DNA of 37,861 nt, taken from positions 1-37,861 of the forward strand of contig JADIMR010000054.1 in assembly GCA_017694565.1 (NCBI GenBank), in the 5' to 3' direction. The position numbers and the translations under genes were made by a program. Below the pieces are notes generated by a model, which had not been told where the DNA came from, did no database searches, and saw nothing but the letters and a program-made list of their open reading frames with translations. Each line of letters begins with the position of its first letter. Within the stretch, counting starts at the first letter, position 1. This DNA is from Candidatus Enterocola intestinipullorum. GTDB lineage: Bacteria; Bacteroidota; Bacteroidia; Bacteroidales; Paludibacteraceae. This document shows, in pieces, positions 16,580-24,306 of the stretch.

Positions 16580-16900
16580 TCAAAGATTTTTTAAAAATAT
16601 TGCGGGATGCTCATTACAAACACACAAAACCGCTCCTCCACCAATTGCCATTAATTCGTCAGGCGCAATCTCCACTACCTTAAATGCGATTTCAACGAAA
16701 TGGGGGCTGTCGTAAACAAAAGAACGTTGATTTCTATCATATCTTATGGACGCTCCAGCATCTTTCAGTTCCTCAATAAGGTTGTAAACATGCTTCTTGG
16801 AAATCTTTAATTTTTGAGCAAATTCCTCTGAATTACCTGTGCTATGCAATCTGATCAATTGATCCATCCGTCGCACCCTTTCAATTTGTTCAATTAACAT
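16580..16900 (-). CDS. small HTH regulator with C-terminal double-glycine-like motif
   Basis: A 106-residue protein. Residues 5-60 form a helix-turn-helix domain (RVRRMDQLIRLHSTGNSEEFAQ and LKISKKHVYNLIEELKDAG), of the HTH_11-like type found next to bacteriocin exporters in Bacteroidota. The C-terminal part contains IAPDELMAIGGG, which matches the spacing of double-glycine leaders (hydrophobic at -12, E-8, L-7, I-4, GG). It is followed by a 17-residue tail with two cysteines. The gene follows the C39 exporter gene by 50 bases, so it is probably the last gene of that operon and may control the peptides. Whether the tail is cut is unknown. Confidence 0.75.
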   Translation of the reverse strand: MLIEQIERVRRMDQLIRLHSTGNSEEFAQKLKISKKHVYNLIEELKDAGASIRYDRNQRSFVYDSPHFVEIAFKVVEIAPDELMAIGGGAVLCVCNEHPAIFLKNL

Positions 16901-16950
16901 GATTTTTTGATTTTAAGGTGTTATTTTTGTTTTCGTGAGTGTATTGCTAT

Positions 16951-19104
16951 TCAAACTTGCTGGTTTTGCCAAAGCCGGAAAAATTCGCCTTTAGCGGCAA
17001 CCAGCTGCTCGAATTTGCCTTGTTCCTGCAATTTGCCTTCCGCCAAAACAAAAATCCGGTCGGCATTGCGAACAGTGCTCAACCTGTGTGCAATCACTAT
17101 TATTGTTTTTCCCTTTTTCCGTTGTTTTGCTATTGTTTCCTGTACATACCTTTCTGAAACAGAATCCAAGGAAGAAGTGGCTTCGTCCAAAATCAAGATT
17201 TCGGGATTTTTGTACAAAGCCCTTGCGATTGCAAGCCTCTGCCGTTGTCCACCTGAAAGCATAGACCCGTTTTCTCCGATATTGGCATTAAACCCTTCCG
17301 GAAGTTTTTCTATGAAATCCAAAAGCCCCAAATCCTTTGACAGCTCCACAACTCTTTGTATATCCGGTGTTTCATCTCCTATTGCAATATTTTGCAACAC
17401 CGTGCCTGAAAACAAATCAACCTGTTGAGGCACAGATGCCACCAATGACCTTAACGATGCATTGCTGACATATTGCAAATCCATTTCGCCGATAAAAATC
17501 TTTCCACCTGCAATAGGATATAAATTTTGCAACAAATGCGCAATGGTGGACTTGCCCGACCCGCTTTCGCCCACGATTGCCGAAAACTGTCCCTTTTTGA
17601 AAACTATGCTGAAATCATCAAACACTTGCGTTCTTGTACCATAACGGAACGACACGTGCGACATTTGCACGTCGCCGGCCATTTCCGGCTTGATGTCCAC
17701 CTTTTCTCCCTTTTCCTCTCTTTCCAAATCCATAATCTCAAACAATCTGTCCGCCGCGATAATCGCTGTGCGCACCGACTTGTTTGACTCCACCAATTCG
17801 GCAATAGGGCCGGTGAAATATCCTATCAGTGCATAAAACGACATAAGCTCGCCGGCGGTTATTTCGCCGTCCAAAACAAAATAGGATCCAGCCCATAAAA
17901 GGACTATCGTGAATATCCTGTTGATGACTTCGGACGACCTGCCGGAAAACACAGCGTTCATTGCTGAGCTGTATATGGAATACAGCATTTTGACAAAGCG
18001 GTTTTCCGTTTTAAGGTTGGAAAAATGTTCTATGCCGAATTGTTTTATTGTACGAACCCCATTTATTGATTCTACAAGCTGGCTTTCCAATGCCGCCGCG
18101 TCTTCCATCAACCTGCGCTCGGTCCTTTTGTTCCATTTGTCGGTAATGAGGTACAGACCAATATATAAAGGGATTACTATCAACATTATGAGAGCGAGTT
18201 TCCAATAATACGTGAACATCAATGCGAAAGAAAAGATTATGATGAACACGTTAACTACCAACCGTATGGCCGTGGAGTTGATGAAATTGCGGATTTGGAC
18301 TGCATCGCCTATGCGCGAAGTGATTTCGCCCGTTTGCATTGTATCAAAAAAGGTTTGCGGCAACAATAGCAAATGCTTGTAATAACCCAATATGAGCCTT
18401 GAATCTATCAATTGACCGCTGCGAAGCACCATTACCGACTGGCAACAACCGAGTATGAGCTGGAAAGCAAGTATCAGCAACATTGCCACACCCAAAAGAT
18501 TGAGCAGATTGGTATTTCCGCCAACCAACACGTTGTCGGTGATTTTCTCGATATATATCGAAGTGGACAAACCAAGCACCGTGTACAACAACGCGCCGAA
18601 TAGTGCCTGTGCCAACACATTGGAATTGGGACGCACCAAAGCCCAAAAACGCCGCCAGACAGAAACCGTGTTATCGACAGCTTCGAAACCATCATCGGGT
18701 TCCAATAATACCAGCACACCCGTCCATTCACCGCTGAATTTTTCTGCGGGTACGAATTCCATCGTTCCGTATGCAGGATCCATAATTTTGACTTGCCCCT
18801 TTCTATAACCATAAACAACAACGAAATGATGAAGCTCCATATCACCGTTTTTTCGGACAACATGGGCTATTGCCGGGGTAGGAATTTTATCCAACACTTC
18901 TTTTTGTGCTTTCACGCCCTTTGCCACAAATCCCATTTTTTCCGCAGCCTGAATCAATCCGAGGACGTTCGTTCCTTGTTTGTCAGTGCAGGCATACTGC
19001 CTTATGCGGGCGATGGGCATCCTCAGGCGGTAATGCGCGGCAACGGAAGCAAGGCATGCCGCCCCGCAATCCCGCATATCATGTTGTTTTACAGTTTCTT
19101 TCAT
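16951..19104 (-). CDS. peptidase C39-containing ABC exporter of double-glycine peptides
   Basis: A 717-residue bifunctional exporter that removes double-glycine leaders and pumps the peptide out. The N-terminal C39 protease has Q7, the catalytic cysteine C13 (MRDCGAACLASV), H93 (LHHFVVVYGY) and D109 (MDPAYG). The middle is a six-helix ABC membrane domain. The ATPase domain has Walker A GESGSGKST (about 512-520), signature LSGGQ (about 617) and Walker B ILILDEATSSLD. All active residues are intact. The HlyD-like gene ends 10 bases upstream, and the likely substrates are the peptides encoded divergently at 23073-23427. Confidence 0.95.
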   Translation of the reverse strand: MKETVKQHDMRDCGAACLASVAAHYRLRMPIARIRQYACTDKQGTNVLGLIQAAEKMGFVAKGVKAQKEVLDKIPTPAIAHVVRKNGDMELHHFVVVYGYRKGQVKIMDPAYGTMEFVPAEKFSGEWTGVLVLLEPDDGFEAVDNTVSVWRRFWALVRPNSNVLAQALFGALLYTVLGLSTSIYIEKITDNVLVGGNTNLLNLLGVAMLLILAFQLILGCCQSVMVLRSGQLIDSRLILGYYKHLLLLPQTFFDTMQTGEITSRIGDAVQIRNFINSTAIRLVVNVFIIIFSFALMFTYYWKLALIMLIVIPLYIGLYLITDKWNKRTERRLMEDAAALESQLVESINGVRTIKQFGIEHFSNLKTENRFVKMLYSIYSSAMNAVFSGRSSEVINRIFTIVLLWAGSYFVLDGEITAGELMSFYALIGYFTGPIAELVESNKSVRTAIIAADRLFEIMDLEREEKGEKVDIKPEMAGDVQMSHVSFRYGTRTQVFDDFSIVFKKGQFSAIVGESGSGKSTIAHLLQNLYPIAGGKIFIGEMDLQYVSNASLRSLVASVPQQVDLFSGTVLQNIAIGDETPDIQRVVELSKDLGLLDFIEKLPEGFNANIGENGSMLSGGQRQRLAIARALYKNPEILILDEATSSLDSVSERYVQETIAKQRKKGKTIIVIAHRLSTVRNADRIFVLAEGKLQEQGKFEQLVAAKGEFFRLWQNQQV

Positions 19105-19114
19105 AAGGCAGGGT

Positions 19115-20251
19115 TCAACTTTTCATCAATTTTGGATTGAACCAATCGTCAATCTTGTCGAACAGCAGCTGCCACAAACTCCGTTCGGTTAGGGTAAAAC
19201 GCCCTGTGAGGGTCATGCCTTTACGGATTGGGGCGGCATAGCCGTTTTTTAGGCTCAAGCTATCGGAAAGCAGCTTGCAGCGGACAGTAAAATAAGAGGC
19301 ATTTTGTTCGATTGTGATGTTGTTGTCGATGTCCGAGACCTCGGCTTTGCCCAATCCCCATTGGTTGTAATCCAAAGCATCGAATTGCAAGCGGACAGGC
19401 TGCCCCACATGGACGTAGGCAATATCTGCCGGCAGTACGGTGCATTCAACCATCATTACATCATCTGGCGAAATCACTGCAACAGTCTCTCCGGGATAAA
19501 CGAAAGAATTTTCGGACAAACCTGAATACTCGGTAATAGTGCCGTCTATCGGGGATATAATGACATAATCCGCCATCTCTTTTTCCAAACGGGCAATGGA
19601 GCCTACCATGTTGGTCATTTCCTGCTCGGCCTCCTGACGGGCATTGTTCCACTCGAACAGTTTTTGCTGGCGCAAGATTTCAGTTTCCGCTTTTACCGAC
19701 TTGTATTCGGCAAGGCTTTGGTCGTAATCGTAAACCGTAACAACTCCCGCATCCGCCCCTTGCTTGTTGCGTCTAAGTTCCGAATGCAATATGCTATCCC
19801 GCAACGCAAGCTCTGCAAGCCGCTGCTCAAAATCAGCCAAATCGCTTTTGTACAAGAATGTCGACAAAGAATCCTTTATCCTTACTCCTGCACATAATTT
19901 TCTCAAATCGCCATGCCTTGCACTAAGTTCGGAAAGTAATCGTGTTTGCATTTCGAGCTGCGCGGAAAGCTGTCCCGATGAAACGACCAGCAATGTATCG
20001 CCGGCCTTAACAGCCTTATTTATAGACATTGTCACTTTTTCCACCCTGCCCTGCACTACCGGCTTTATTTGAACATCCTCTTCTACCGCACGGACTATAC
20101 CCCTGCTCTGGCTGCTCACTTCAACTTTGACCACAGGCAGCATGACAATCACGATTATCAACATAATGACAAACAGCCAATAAATCCACGGATGCTTGCT
20201 CTTATACTTTTGTTTCAGGTAATCGACCGTGTATTTATAATCTGCTGCCAT
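19115..20251 (-). CDS. HlyD-family periplasmic adaptor of a type I secretion system
   Basis: A 378-residue membrane-fusion protein linking the ABC exporter to the outer-membrane channel. One N-terminal helix (IYWLFVIMLIIVIVMLPVV) is followed by a lipoyl-like beta segment (GIVRAVEEDVQIKPVVQGRVEKV). Then come a coiled-coil hairpin (about 80-200, including LARLEKEM-type heptads) and the second lipoyl half (IISPIDGTITEYSGLSENSFVYPGE). The start overlaps the TolC-like gene by 17 bases, and the C39 exporter gene follows after 10 bases, so the three are translated as one unit. Confidence 0.92.
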   Translation of the reverse strand: MAADYKYTVDYLKQKYKSKHPWIYWLFVIMLIIVIVMLPVVKVEVSSQSRGIVRAVEEDVQIKPVVQGRVEKVTMSINKAVKAGDTLLVVSSGQLSAQLEMQTRLLSELSARHGDLRKLCAGVRIKDSLSTFLYKSDLADFEQRLAELALRDSILHSELRRNKQGADAGVVTVYDYDQSLAEYKSVKAETEILRQQKLFEWNNARQEAEQEMTNMVGSIARLEKEMADYVIISPIDGTITEYSGLSENSFVYPGETVAVISPDDVMMVECTVLPADIAYVHVGQPVRLQFDALDYNQWGLGKAEVSDIDNNITIEQNASYFTVRCKLLSDSLSLKNGYAAPIRKGMTLTGRFTLTERSLWQLLFDKIDDWFNPKLMKS

Positions 20252-21557
20252 TTTCCGATAGTTTCAAATACGCATGGAGAACCTCGACCTTGTAAAGCCA
20301 TTCATATTTAGCTTTTATGGCTTGACGTTGTGCCGATGTGTGCTTTTGCCGGTAGATTTCCAACTCGTAGCTCGGCAAGAGCCCCAAAGAATATGAATGA
20401 GCCGCATAACGCACCTGCTCGCCACTCATGGCTTCGGTTTGCGCTGCCAAATCGTATAATTCGTAGGTATGCGACAAATCCAAGTGTATAACTTTCAAAT
20501 CATCATATATTTGCCTTTTCAGGCGATTCGCCTCATTTTCCGAAGCCGCACGTGAAAATTCATTCTTTTTGATATTGTTGCGTATTGCAAGTTGGGAAAA
20601 AATCGGAATGGATATGGATATATTTGCATTTTGGTGGAAATTTCCACCCCATTGGTCCGATGCCGGACGGTTGATCTGCCCTTGTAGGAATTGCGACGAC
20701 GTTCCGAGTTCGTAATTGAAGTAAATCGACGGATATAATTGGCGGCGACACGCTTTATTTTCCGTTTCAAGTGCCGAAATCTCTATCCGCTTTGCTTTCA
20801 GCGCAGGATGATTGTCGATAGTCACGGAATATATTTCTTCAAAACCGGGCAACATTGGCAAACTGTCGATGGATGATATTTCGATACTGTCGCTATCAAA
20901 TTGCATAATCTCAATCAAAGCGGCCTCTGCCTTTTCCACCTCGTATGCCTGCGCTGCCATATCTTGCTTATATTGCATAAGGTTGGTACGGGCATCGAGC
21001 AAATCTCGTTTGGAGGACTTTCCTATTTCATGCAACTTAGCCGTATTGCTTACCACGCTATCTTGGGAAACGTAATTGCTTTTTGCCACGTTGTAATTCT
21101 CCCTCGCCACAAGTAGCGTATAGTAACAACTTATTATTTCCAATTTGACAGAAAACTCTCGATTTGCCTTGTCTGCAAGGTTCTGCTGCCTGTCGAGCTC
21201 GCGTACCTTTACTAATGCCCGTTGTGCCTCGGCACTCCACAGTGGCAGCGACAGACTTATCGCGGCACTGTTGCTATAACTCTGCACACTTTGGTATATT
21301 CCGGCGGCATCTTCCGTAAACACTTGTTGATAACCTTGCGACAGTCCATTATTTATATTGGCAGACAGGGTCGGGCTGAACTTGTACTTTTGCGATTTCA
21401 CATCCAATTGTTTGTTGCAGTCTTCGATGTCGTATGCTTTCAAATCGTACCTGTTTTTCAAAGCGTAATCAATGCAGTCGGAAAGGGAATAAGAACGGGC
21501 AAAAACGATGAAACTGTTTGACCAAAAAAGGAAAAACAACATACAATATTTTTTCAA
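20235..21557 (-). CDS. TolC-family outer-membrane efflux channel
   Basis: A trimeric outer-membrane channel completing the type I export route. The mature part begins SYSLSDCIDYALKNRYDLKAYDIE, with the two repeated coiled-coil halves of the OEP family (for example SNTAKLHEIGKSSKRDLLDARTNL and YAAHSYSLGLLPSYELEIY). The ORF track starts at 21632, inside the GT2 gene. A TTG at 21557, 10 bases after the GT2 stop, gives the signal peptide (M/L)KKYCMLFFLFWSNSFIVFA and is preferred. An ATG at 21614 or 21542 is also possible. It is co-transcribed with the GT2, HlyD-like and C39 exporter genes. Confidence 0.88.
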   Translation of the reverse strand: MKKYCMLFFLFWSNSFIVFARSYSLSDCIDYALKNRYDLKAYDIEDCNKQLDVKSQKYKFSPTLSANINNGLSQGYQQVFTEDAAGIYQSVQSYSNSAAISLSLPLWSAEAQRALVKVRELDRQQNLADKANREFSVKLEIISCYYTLLVARENYNVAKSNYVSQDSVVSNTAKLHEIGKSSKRDLLDARTNLMQYKQDMAAQAYEVEKAEAALIEIMQFDSDSIEISSIDSLPMLPGFEEIYSVTIDNHPALKAKRIEISALETENKACRRQLYPSIYFNYELGTSSQFLQGQINRPASDQWGGNFHQNANISISIPIFSQLAIRNNIKKNEFSRAASENEANRLKRQIYDDLKVIHLDLSHTYELYDLAAQTEAMSGEQVRYAAHSYSLGLLPSYELEIYRQKHTSAQRQAIKAKYEWLYKVEVLHAYLKLSENGSRL

Positions 21558-21567
21558 GGCAACAATC

Positions 21568-22635
21568 CTAAAATCTTCTTGAAATTCTAAAAATTTTTTG
21601 CAAAAATTTTCCATATGAAACTGCAAAACCAAAATTTCTACTCAAATATAATGCCAACCTACTTATTTTATAGTAATCTATATCATATTTGCTTCTTGCT
21701 TTTAATAGACTATCGGGAATACCCGTTCGTGAAATGTCAAAATGCCTGATAAAATCAGAACATGATATTTGATATAGGAAATTCTTAACCTCACGATCTT
21801 CTTTCTCCATCCTAATATAATCCGCATACGATTGAACAAACCCTGTGGAGATAAAGAACACTGCATACGCATTCTTATATTGATTAAAAACTTTCGCCTG
21901 TTTTAAAAATTCTCGGACAGAGATAATTGCTGAAAATCTACTTTCTATTGTTTTTCGAGTCCAAGTCTTAGTTATTGAACCCTTGCGCGTGAAATAATTA
22001 TATAGAGGCAACCCAACTACACTAAGCTTGTCTATGTGGTACAAGAGTTTTGAAGAATATATTATGTCCTCATAATATATACCACTTTCATCAAATCCTA
22101 TTTTACAATCTATCAATAGACTTCGCTTGACAAAATATTTCCATGGTTGAATAAATAACCCTGATTTTTGTAATAAAAACCGAACATATAAATCATCTTT
22201 TTCCAAATCAGTTAAATTTTGGTCGGGAATGAACTCAATACAACTCTGTACTTTCCGATGTTTCATCGCAATTTGACGATGCCCGTATAGTACCACATCG
22301 GAATTATCTGCCTTTGCTTGACTTAACAACGTTTCAACCGTGTTTTTTTCTATAGTATCATCGGAATCGACAAATAATATATATTCTCCCGTCGACTTAA
22401 CAATCGCGTCATTTCTACCAAATCCGTTGCCTTTATTAGTAGTATAATTTATAAGACTTATCCTATTGTCCCTATTTATGTAATCTTGAATTATTTCGAG
22501 CGTAGAATCTGTAGAGGCATCATTTATGATCACGACTTCCAAATTATCATATGACTGATTAAGCACGGAATCTAAGCATTGCCCTATATACTTTTCAACA
22601 TTATACGCCGGGATTATCACAGTTACGACCTCCAT
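21568..22635 (-). CDS. family 2 glycosyltransferase in the bacteriocin-export operon
   Basis: A 355-residue GT-A fold enzyme. The N-terminal VTVIIPAYNVEKYIGQCLDSV and VVIINDASTDST bind the nucleotide sugar, and FVDSDDT contains the DxD-like metal site. The ATG at 22635 (MEVVTVIIPAYN) is preferred to the ORF-track start 18 bases upstream. It is the first gene of the operon with the TolC-like, HlyD-like and C39 exporter genes (10 bases before the inferred TolC start). In glycocin clusters a GT2 enzyme glycosylates the precursor before C39 export. A cell-surface glycan role, with accidental operon membership, is the alternative. GC content is lower than in the flanking export genes, hinting at separate acquisition. 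Confidence 0.88.
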   Translation of the reverse strand: MEVVTVIIPAYNVEKYIGQCLDSVLNQSYDNLEVVIINDASTDSTLEIIQDYINRDNRISLINYTTNKGNGFGRNDAIVKSTGEYILFVDSDDTIEKNTVETLLSQAKADNSDVVLYGHRQIAMKHRKVQSCIEFIPDQNLTDLEKDDLYVRFLLQKSGLFIQPWKYFVKRSLLIDCKIGFDESGIYYEDIIYSSKLLYHIDKLSVVGLPLYNYFTRKGSITKTWTRKTIESRFSAIISVREFLKQAKVFNQYKNAYAVFFISTGFVQSYADYIRMEKEDREVKNFLYQISCSDFIRHFDISRTGIPDSLLKARSKYDIDYYKISRLALYLSRNFGFAVSYGKFLQKIFRISRRF

Positions 22636-22678
22636 AATTATTACCCTAGTCATTAAATTGATTTACAATTCTTTGTAT

Positions 22679-22707
22679 GAGTTATAGTTATTACATTACT
22701 ATAACTC
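22679..22707. repeat. inverted repeat in the leader of the GT2/export operon
   Basis: GAGTTATAG and CTATAACTC, 9 bp perfect, separated by 11 bases. It lies between the predicted minus-strand start point and the GT2 start codon, so it may form a hairpin in the 5' leader or be a binding site. Confidence 0.55.
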
Positions 22708-22800
22708 ACATCATATAATAATCGCTTCACACCCCATACAAAACCCTTACTTATTTATTAAATAAAACATCCATATTATACAATATCTGATTTCGGGCAG

Positions 22801-22808
22801 CAAATGTA
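22801..22808 (-). promoter_or_regulatory. predicted -7 box of the GT2/export operon
   Basis: TACATTTG on the minus strand matches TAnnTTTG. The -33 element is poor. Transcription would start near 22794, giving a leader of about 160 bases before the GT2 gene. Confidence 0.5.
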
Positions 22809-23017
22809 GAAATTATTTTTAAGTTAAATATAATTTCTCAATATTTAATTTGTAAATAATGATATATAGAGATACTATACAACATAATAATCTGTATAAC
22901 TGTTGTTTATAATTTGTTCTATTAATCAGTATTTGAAATATAGACATGTTGCTATCTTATAATATTTGCTATTTTTATTTTTCGCAATACATCATTTATT
23001 TCTTCAAAAAAAAGCAC

Positions 23018-23025
23018 TACCTTTG
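23018..23025 (+). promoter_or_regulatory. predicted -7 box of the peptide operon
   Basis: TACCTTTG matches TAnnTTTG exactly, with a T-rich segment about 20 bases upstream as a weak -33. The first peptide gene starts 48 bases downstream. Confidence 0.6.
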
Positions 23026-23072
23026 CCGTTGGTTTTGCAATAGTGCAGCCATAATAAAAAACTTATCTAACA

Positions 23073-23240
23073 ATGAAGAAAACAAATTTTAATTTGTCCG
23101 ATTATGAACAACTATCTTTGGATGAAATGAAAAACACAAATGGGGGGATTATAGGCCCCGAATGGGTTATAATCGGGACCGCATTTGGAATCGCACTAGT
23201 TGCCGGTCTAGTAGGAGGTTTTTTTCTTGGAGGTTATTAA
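23073..23240 (+). CDS. bacteriocin-like precursor 1, double-glycine leader, GxxxG-rich core
   Basis: A 55-residue peptide not in the ORF track. The leader MKKTNFNLSDYEQLSLDEMKNTNGG (25 residues) fits the double-glycine consensus. The 30-residue core, IIGPEWVIIGTAFG onwards, is strongly hydrophobic with three GxxxG motifs (GTAFG, GLVGG, GFFLG) and ends in GGY. This is the pattern of class IIb two-peptide bacteriocins, whose helices pair in the target membrane. The core has no cysteine, one threonine and one tyrosine, so few glycosylation sites. The C39 exporter encoded divergently would cut after GG. Promoter upstream; peptide 2 starts 19 bases after the stop. Confidence 0.85.
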   Translation: MKKTNFNLSDYEQLSLDEMKNTNGGIIGPEWVIIGTAFGIALVAGLVGGFFLGGY

Positions 23241-23259
23241 AAGTATTTAGTTTCTAATT

Positions 23260-23427
23260 ATGGACACAAGTAAATTAGGATTGTCGGAATTGACAATTTC
23301 AGAACAAAAAGAGTATTGTGGAGGACTTTCATTTAATCTGCTTGATCGCGTTTTGGCAGCCATTGCCCTTGGTTGGGATATCGGCTGGACATTGGGATCC
23401 GGATTACGAAAAACTTTCTTTTATTAA
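23260..23427 (+). CDS. bacteriocin-like precursor 2, double-glycine leader, GWDIGWTLGSG core
   Basis: A 55-residue peptide not in the ORF track. The leader is 22 residues, ending SEQKEYCGG, less canonical than peptide 1 but with GG at the cut position. The 33-residue core starts LSFNLLDRVLAAIALGWDIG and contains a tandem GxxxGxxxG (GWDIGWTLG), then SGLRKTFFY. Amphipathic, weakly charged and rich in tryptophan and glycine, it would suit pairing with peptide 1. Core residues S24, T44, S47 and T52 are possible O-glycosylation sites. It is 19 bases after peptide 1 and 16 bases before peptide 3, so one transcript is expected. Confidence 0.8.
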   Translation: MDTSKLGLSELTISEQKEYCGGLSFNLLDRVLAAIALGWDIGWTLGSGLRKTFFY

Positions 23428-23443
23428 ACTTTAAACCTAAAAT

Positions 23444-23605
23444 ATGGAACTAATCAATAGCGAAAAAACCAACAAGCCCGCCACAAACAAGAAGCGCAAA
23501 CCCAACTGGGAAAAATGCTCGCTCTCGATAATTCTTGCTGCTTTATTAGGGTGGATGATTGGTTGGGACTTGGGTTCCGGAATTACCCATTTGAACTTGT
23601 TTTAG
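23444..23605 (+). CDS. leaderless paralogue of peptide 2 (candidate immunity or third component)
   Basis: A 53-residue peptide not in the ORF track. It has a basic, polar N-terminus (EKTNKPATNKKRKPNWEKC) and no double-glycine motif. One hydrophobic helix follows, SIILAALLGWMIGWDLGSG, nearly the same as peptide 2 (LAAIALGWDIGWTLGSG), and a short tail. It should stay in the inner membrane with its basic end inside. It could be an immunity decoy that pairs with the toxic helix through the same GxxxG face, or a partner peptide exported another way. The stop is 24 bases before a 38-bp palindromic terminator. Confidence 0.72.
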   Translation: MELINSEKTNKPATNKKRKPNWEKCSLSIILAALLGWMIGWDLGSGITHLNLF

Positions 23606-23629
23606 CGTAATAATGCGATAACTGGCAAC

Positions 23630-23667
23630 AAAAATGGTCTGGTTTAATATTAAACCAGACCATTTTT
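23630..23667. terminator. bidirectional terminator, 38-bp perfect palindrome
   Basis: AAAAATGGTCTGGTTTAAT and its exact complement. The runs of A and T at the two ends let it work on both strands. It lies between the plus-strand peptide operon and the minus-strand CPBP remnant. Confidence 0.9.
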
Positions 23668-23755
23668 ATCTCGCGCATCTATATTTAAACTATCGTTCCA
23701 CAGTAAATACGACACGTAATTATAGCCTTTACTATATTATACAGAGTTCAAAAAA

Positions 23756-24191
23756 TCAATTAGAGATTTCTTTCTCCGATGCCCTGTCTGTTGGGTTCAT
23801 TTTAAAAGAGAACACGGGTCGCCAGTTATTCAAAAAAAGCACAAACAAAACCGCAGCAAATACACTTCCATATCCGACAACTCGCAAAGTAATTGCATAT
23901 TCCTGCATTAGTACATGACATTCCGAAAATAAGTACTGCAACAACACAGATCCGGCATTTGCACAAATATGAATCAATACCACATTTCCCAAGTTTCCAG
24001 TCCTATAAAACAACCACGACATGAACAAACTCAAAAGCAACGCATTTGCGAATGTAAAAAACTTCTCTAAAACAGGAGCAGGAGAAAGAATATCGTAATG
24101 CAATATTGCAAACAACAACGAAACTCCCACTAAGCTATCACATATCTCCACCAATTGTGTTTATACCTATATGCTTGGCTCAGAATTCCAT
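23756..24191 (-). pseudogene. CPBP-family membrane protein remnant
   Basis: The open part (132 codons, 24154-23756) is only the C-terminal half of a CPBP (Abi) protein: LLFAILHYDI carries motif 2 and VVLIHICANAG motif 3. The EExxxR motif is missing. At the 5' side an ATG (24191) opens MEF, then a one-base deletion, then LSQAYRYKHNWWRY, clearly related to the start of the intact CPBP gene 1.5 kb away (MEFLAQAHKYKHDWWRY). A large internal deletion and a frame change separate the two pieces. This is a dead paralogue; its parent may have given immunity to a lost peptide. Confidence 0.75.
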
Positions 24192-24306
24192 ATCTTGTTA
24201 TTATTTGATAATTCACACTCCCATAACAGAAAAAAACTATTGCACGAAAAATGGCAAAAAAAGTAACGAGCATGTCTTTATATACTATACTCTGCCCTCT
24301 ACCATT

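Larger units (their letters stand above)
22636..23072. other. AT-rich divergent promoter region
   Basis: This 437-base gap separates the export operon (left, minus) from the peptide operon (right, plus). It is very AT-rich and contains the two -7 boxes and the inverted repeat listed separately. No further peptide gene was found in either direction by reading for double-glycine leaders. Confidence 0.6.
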
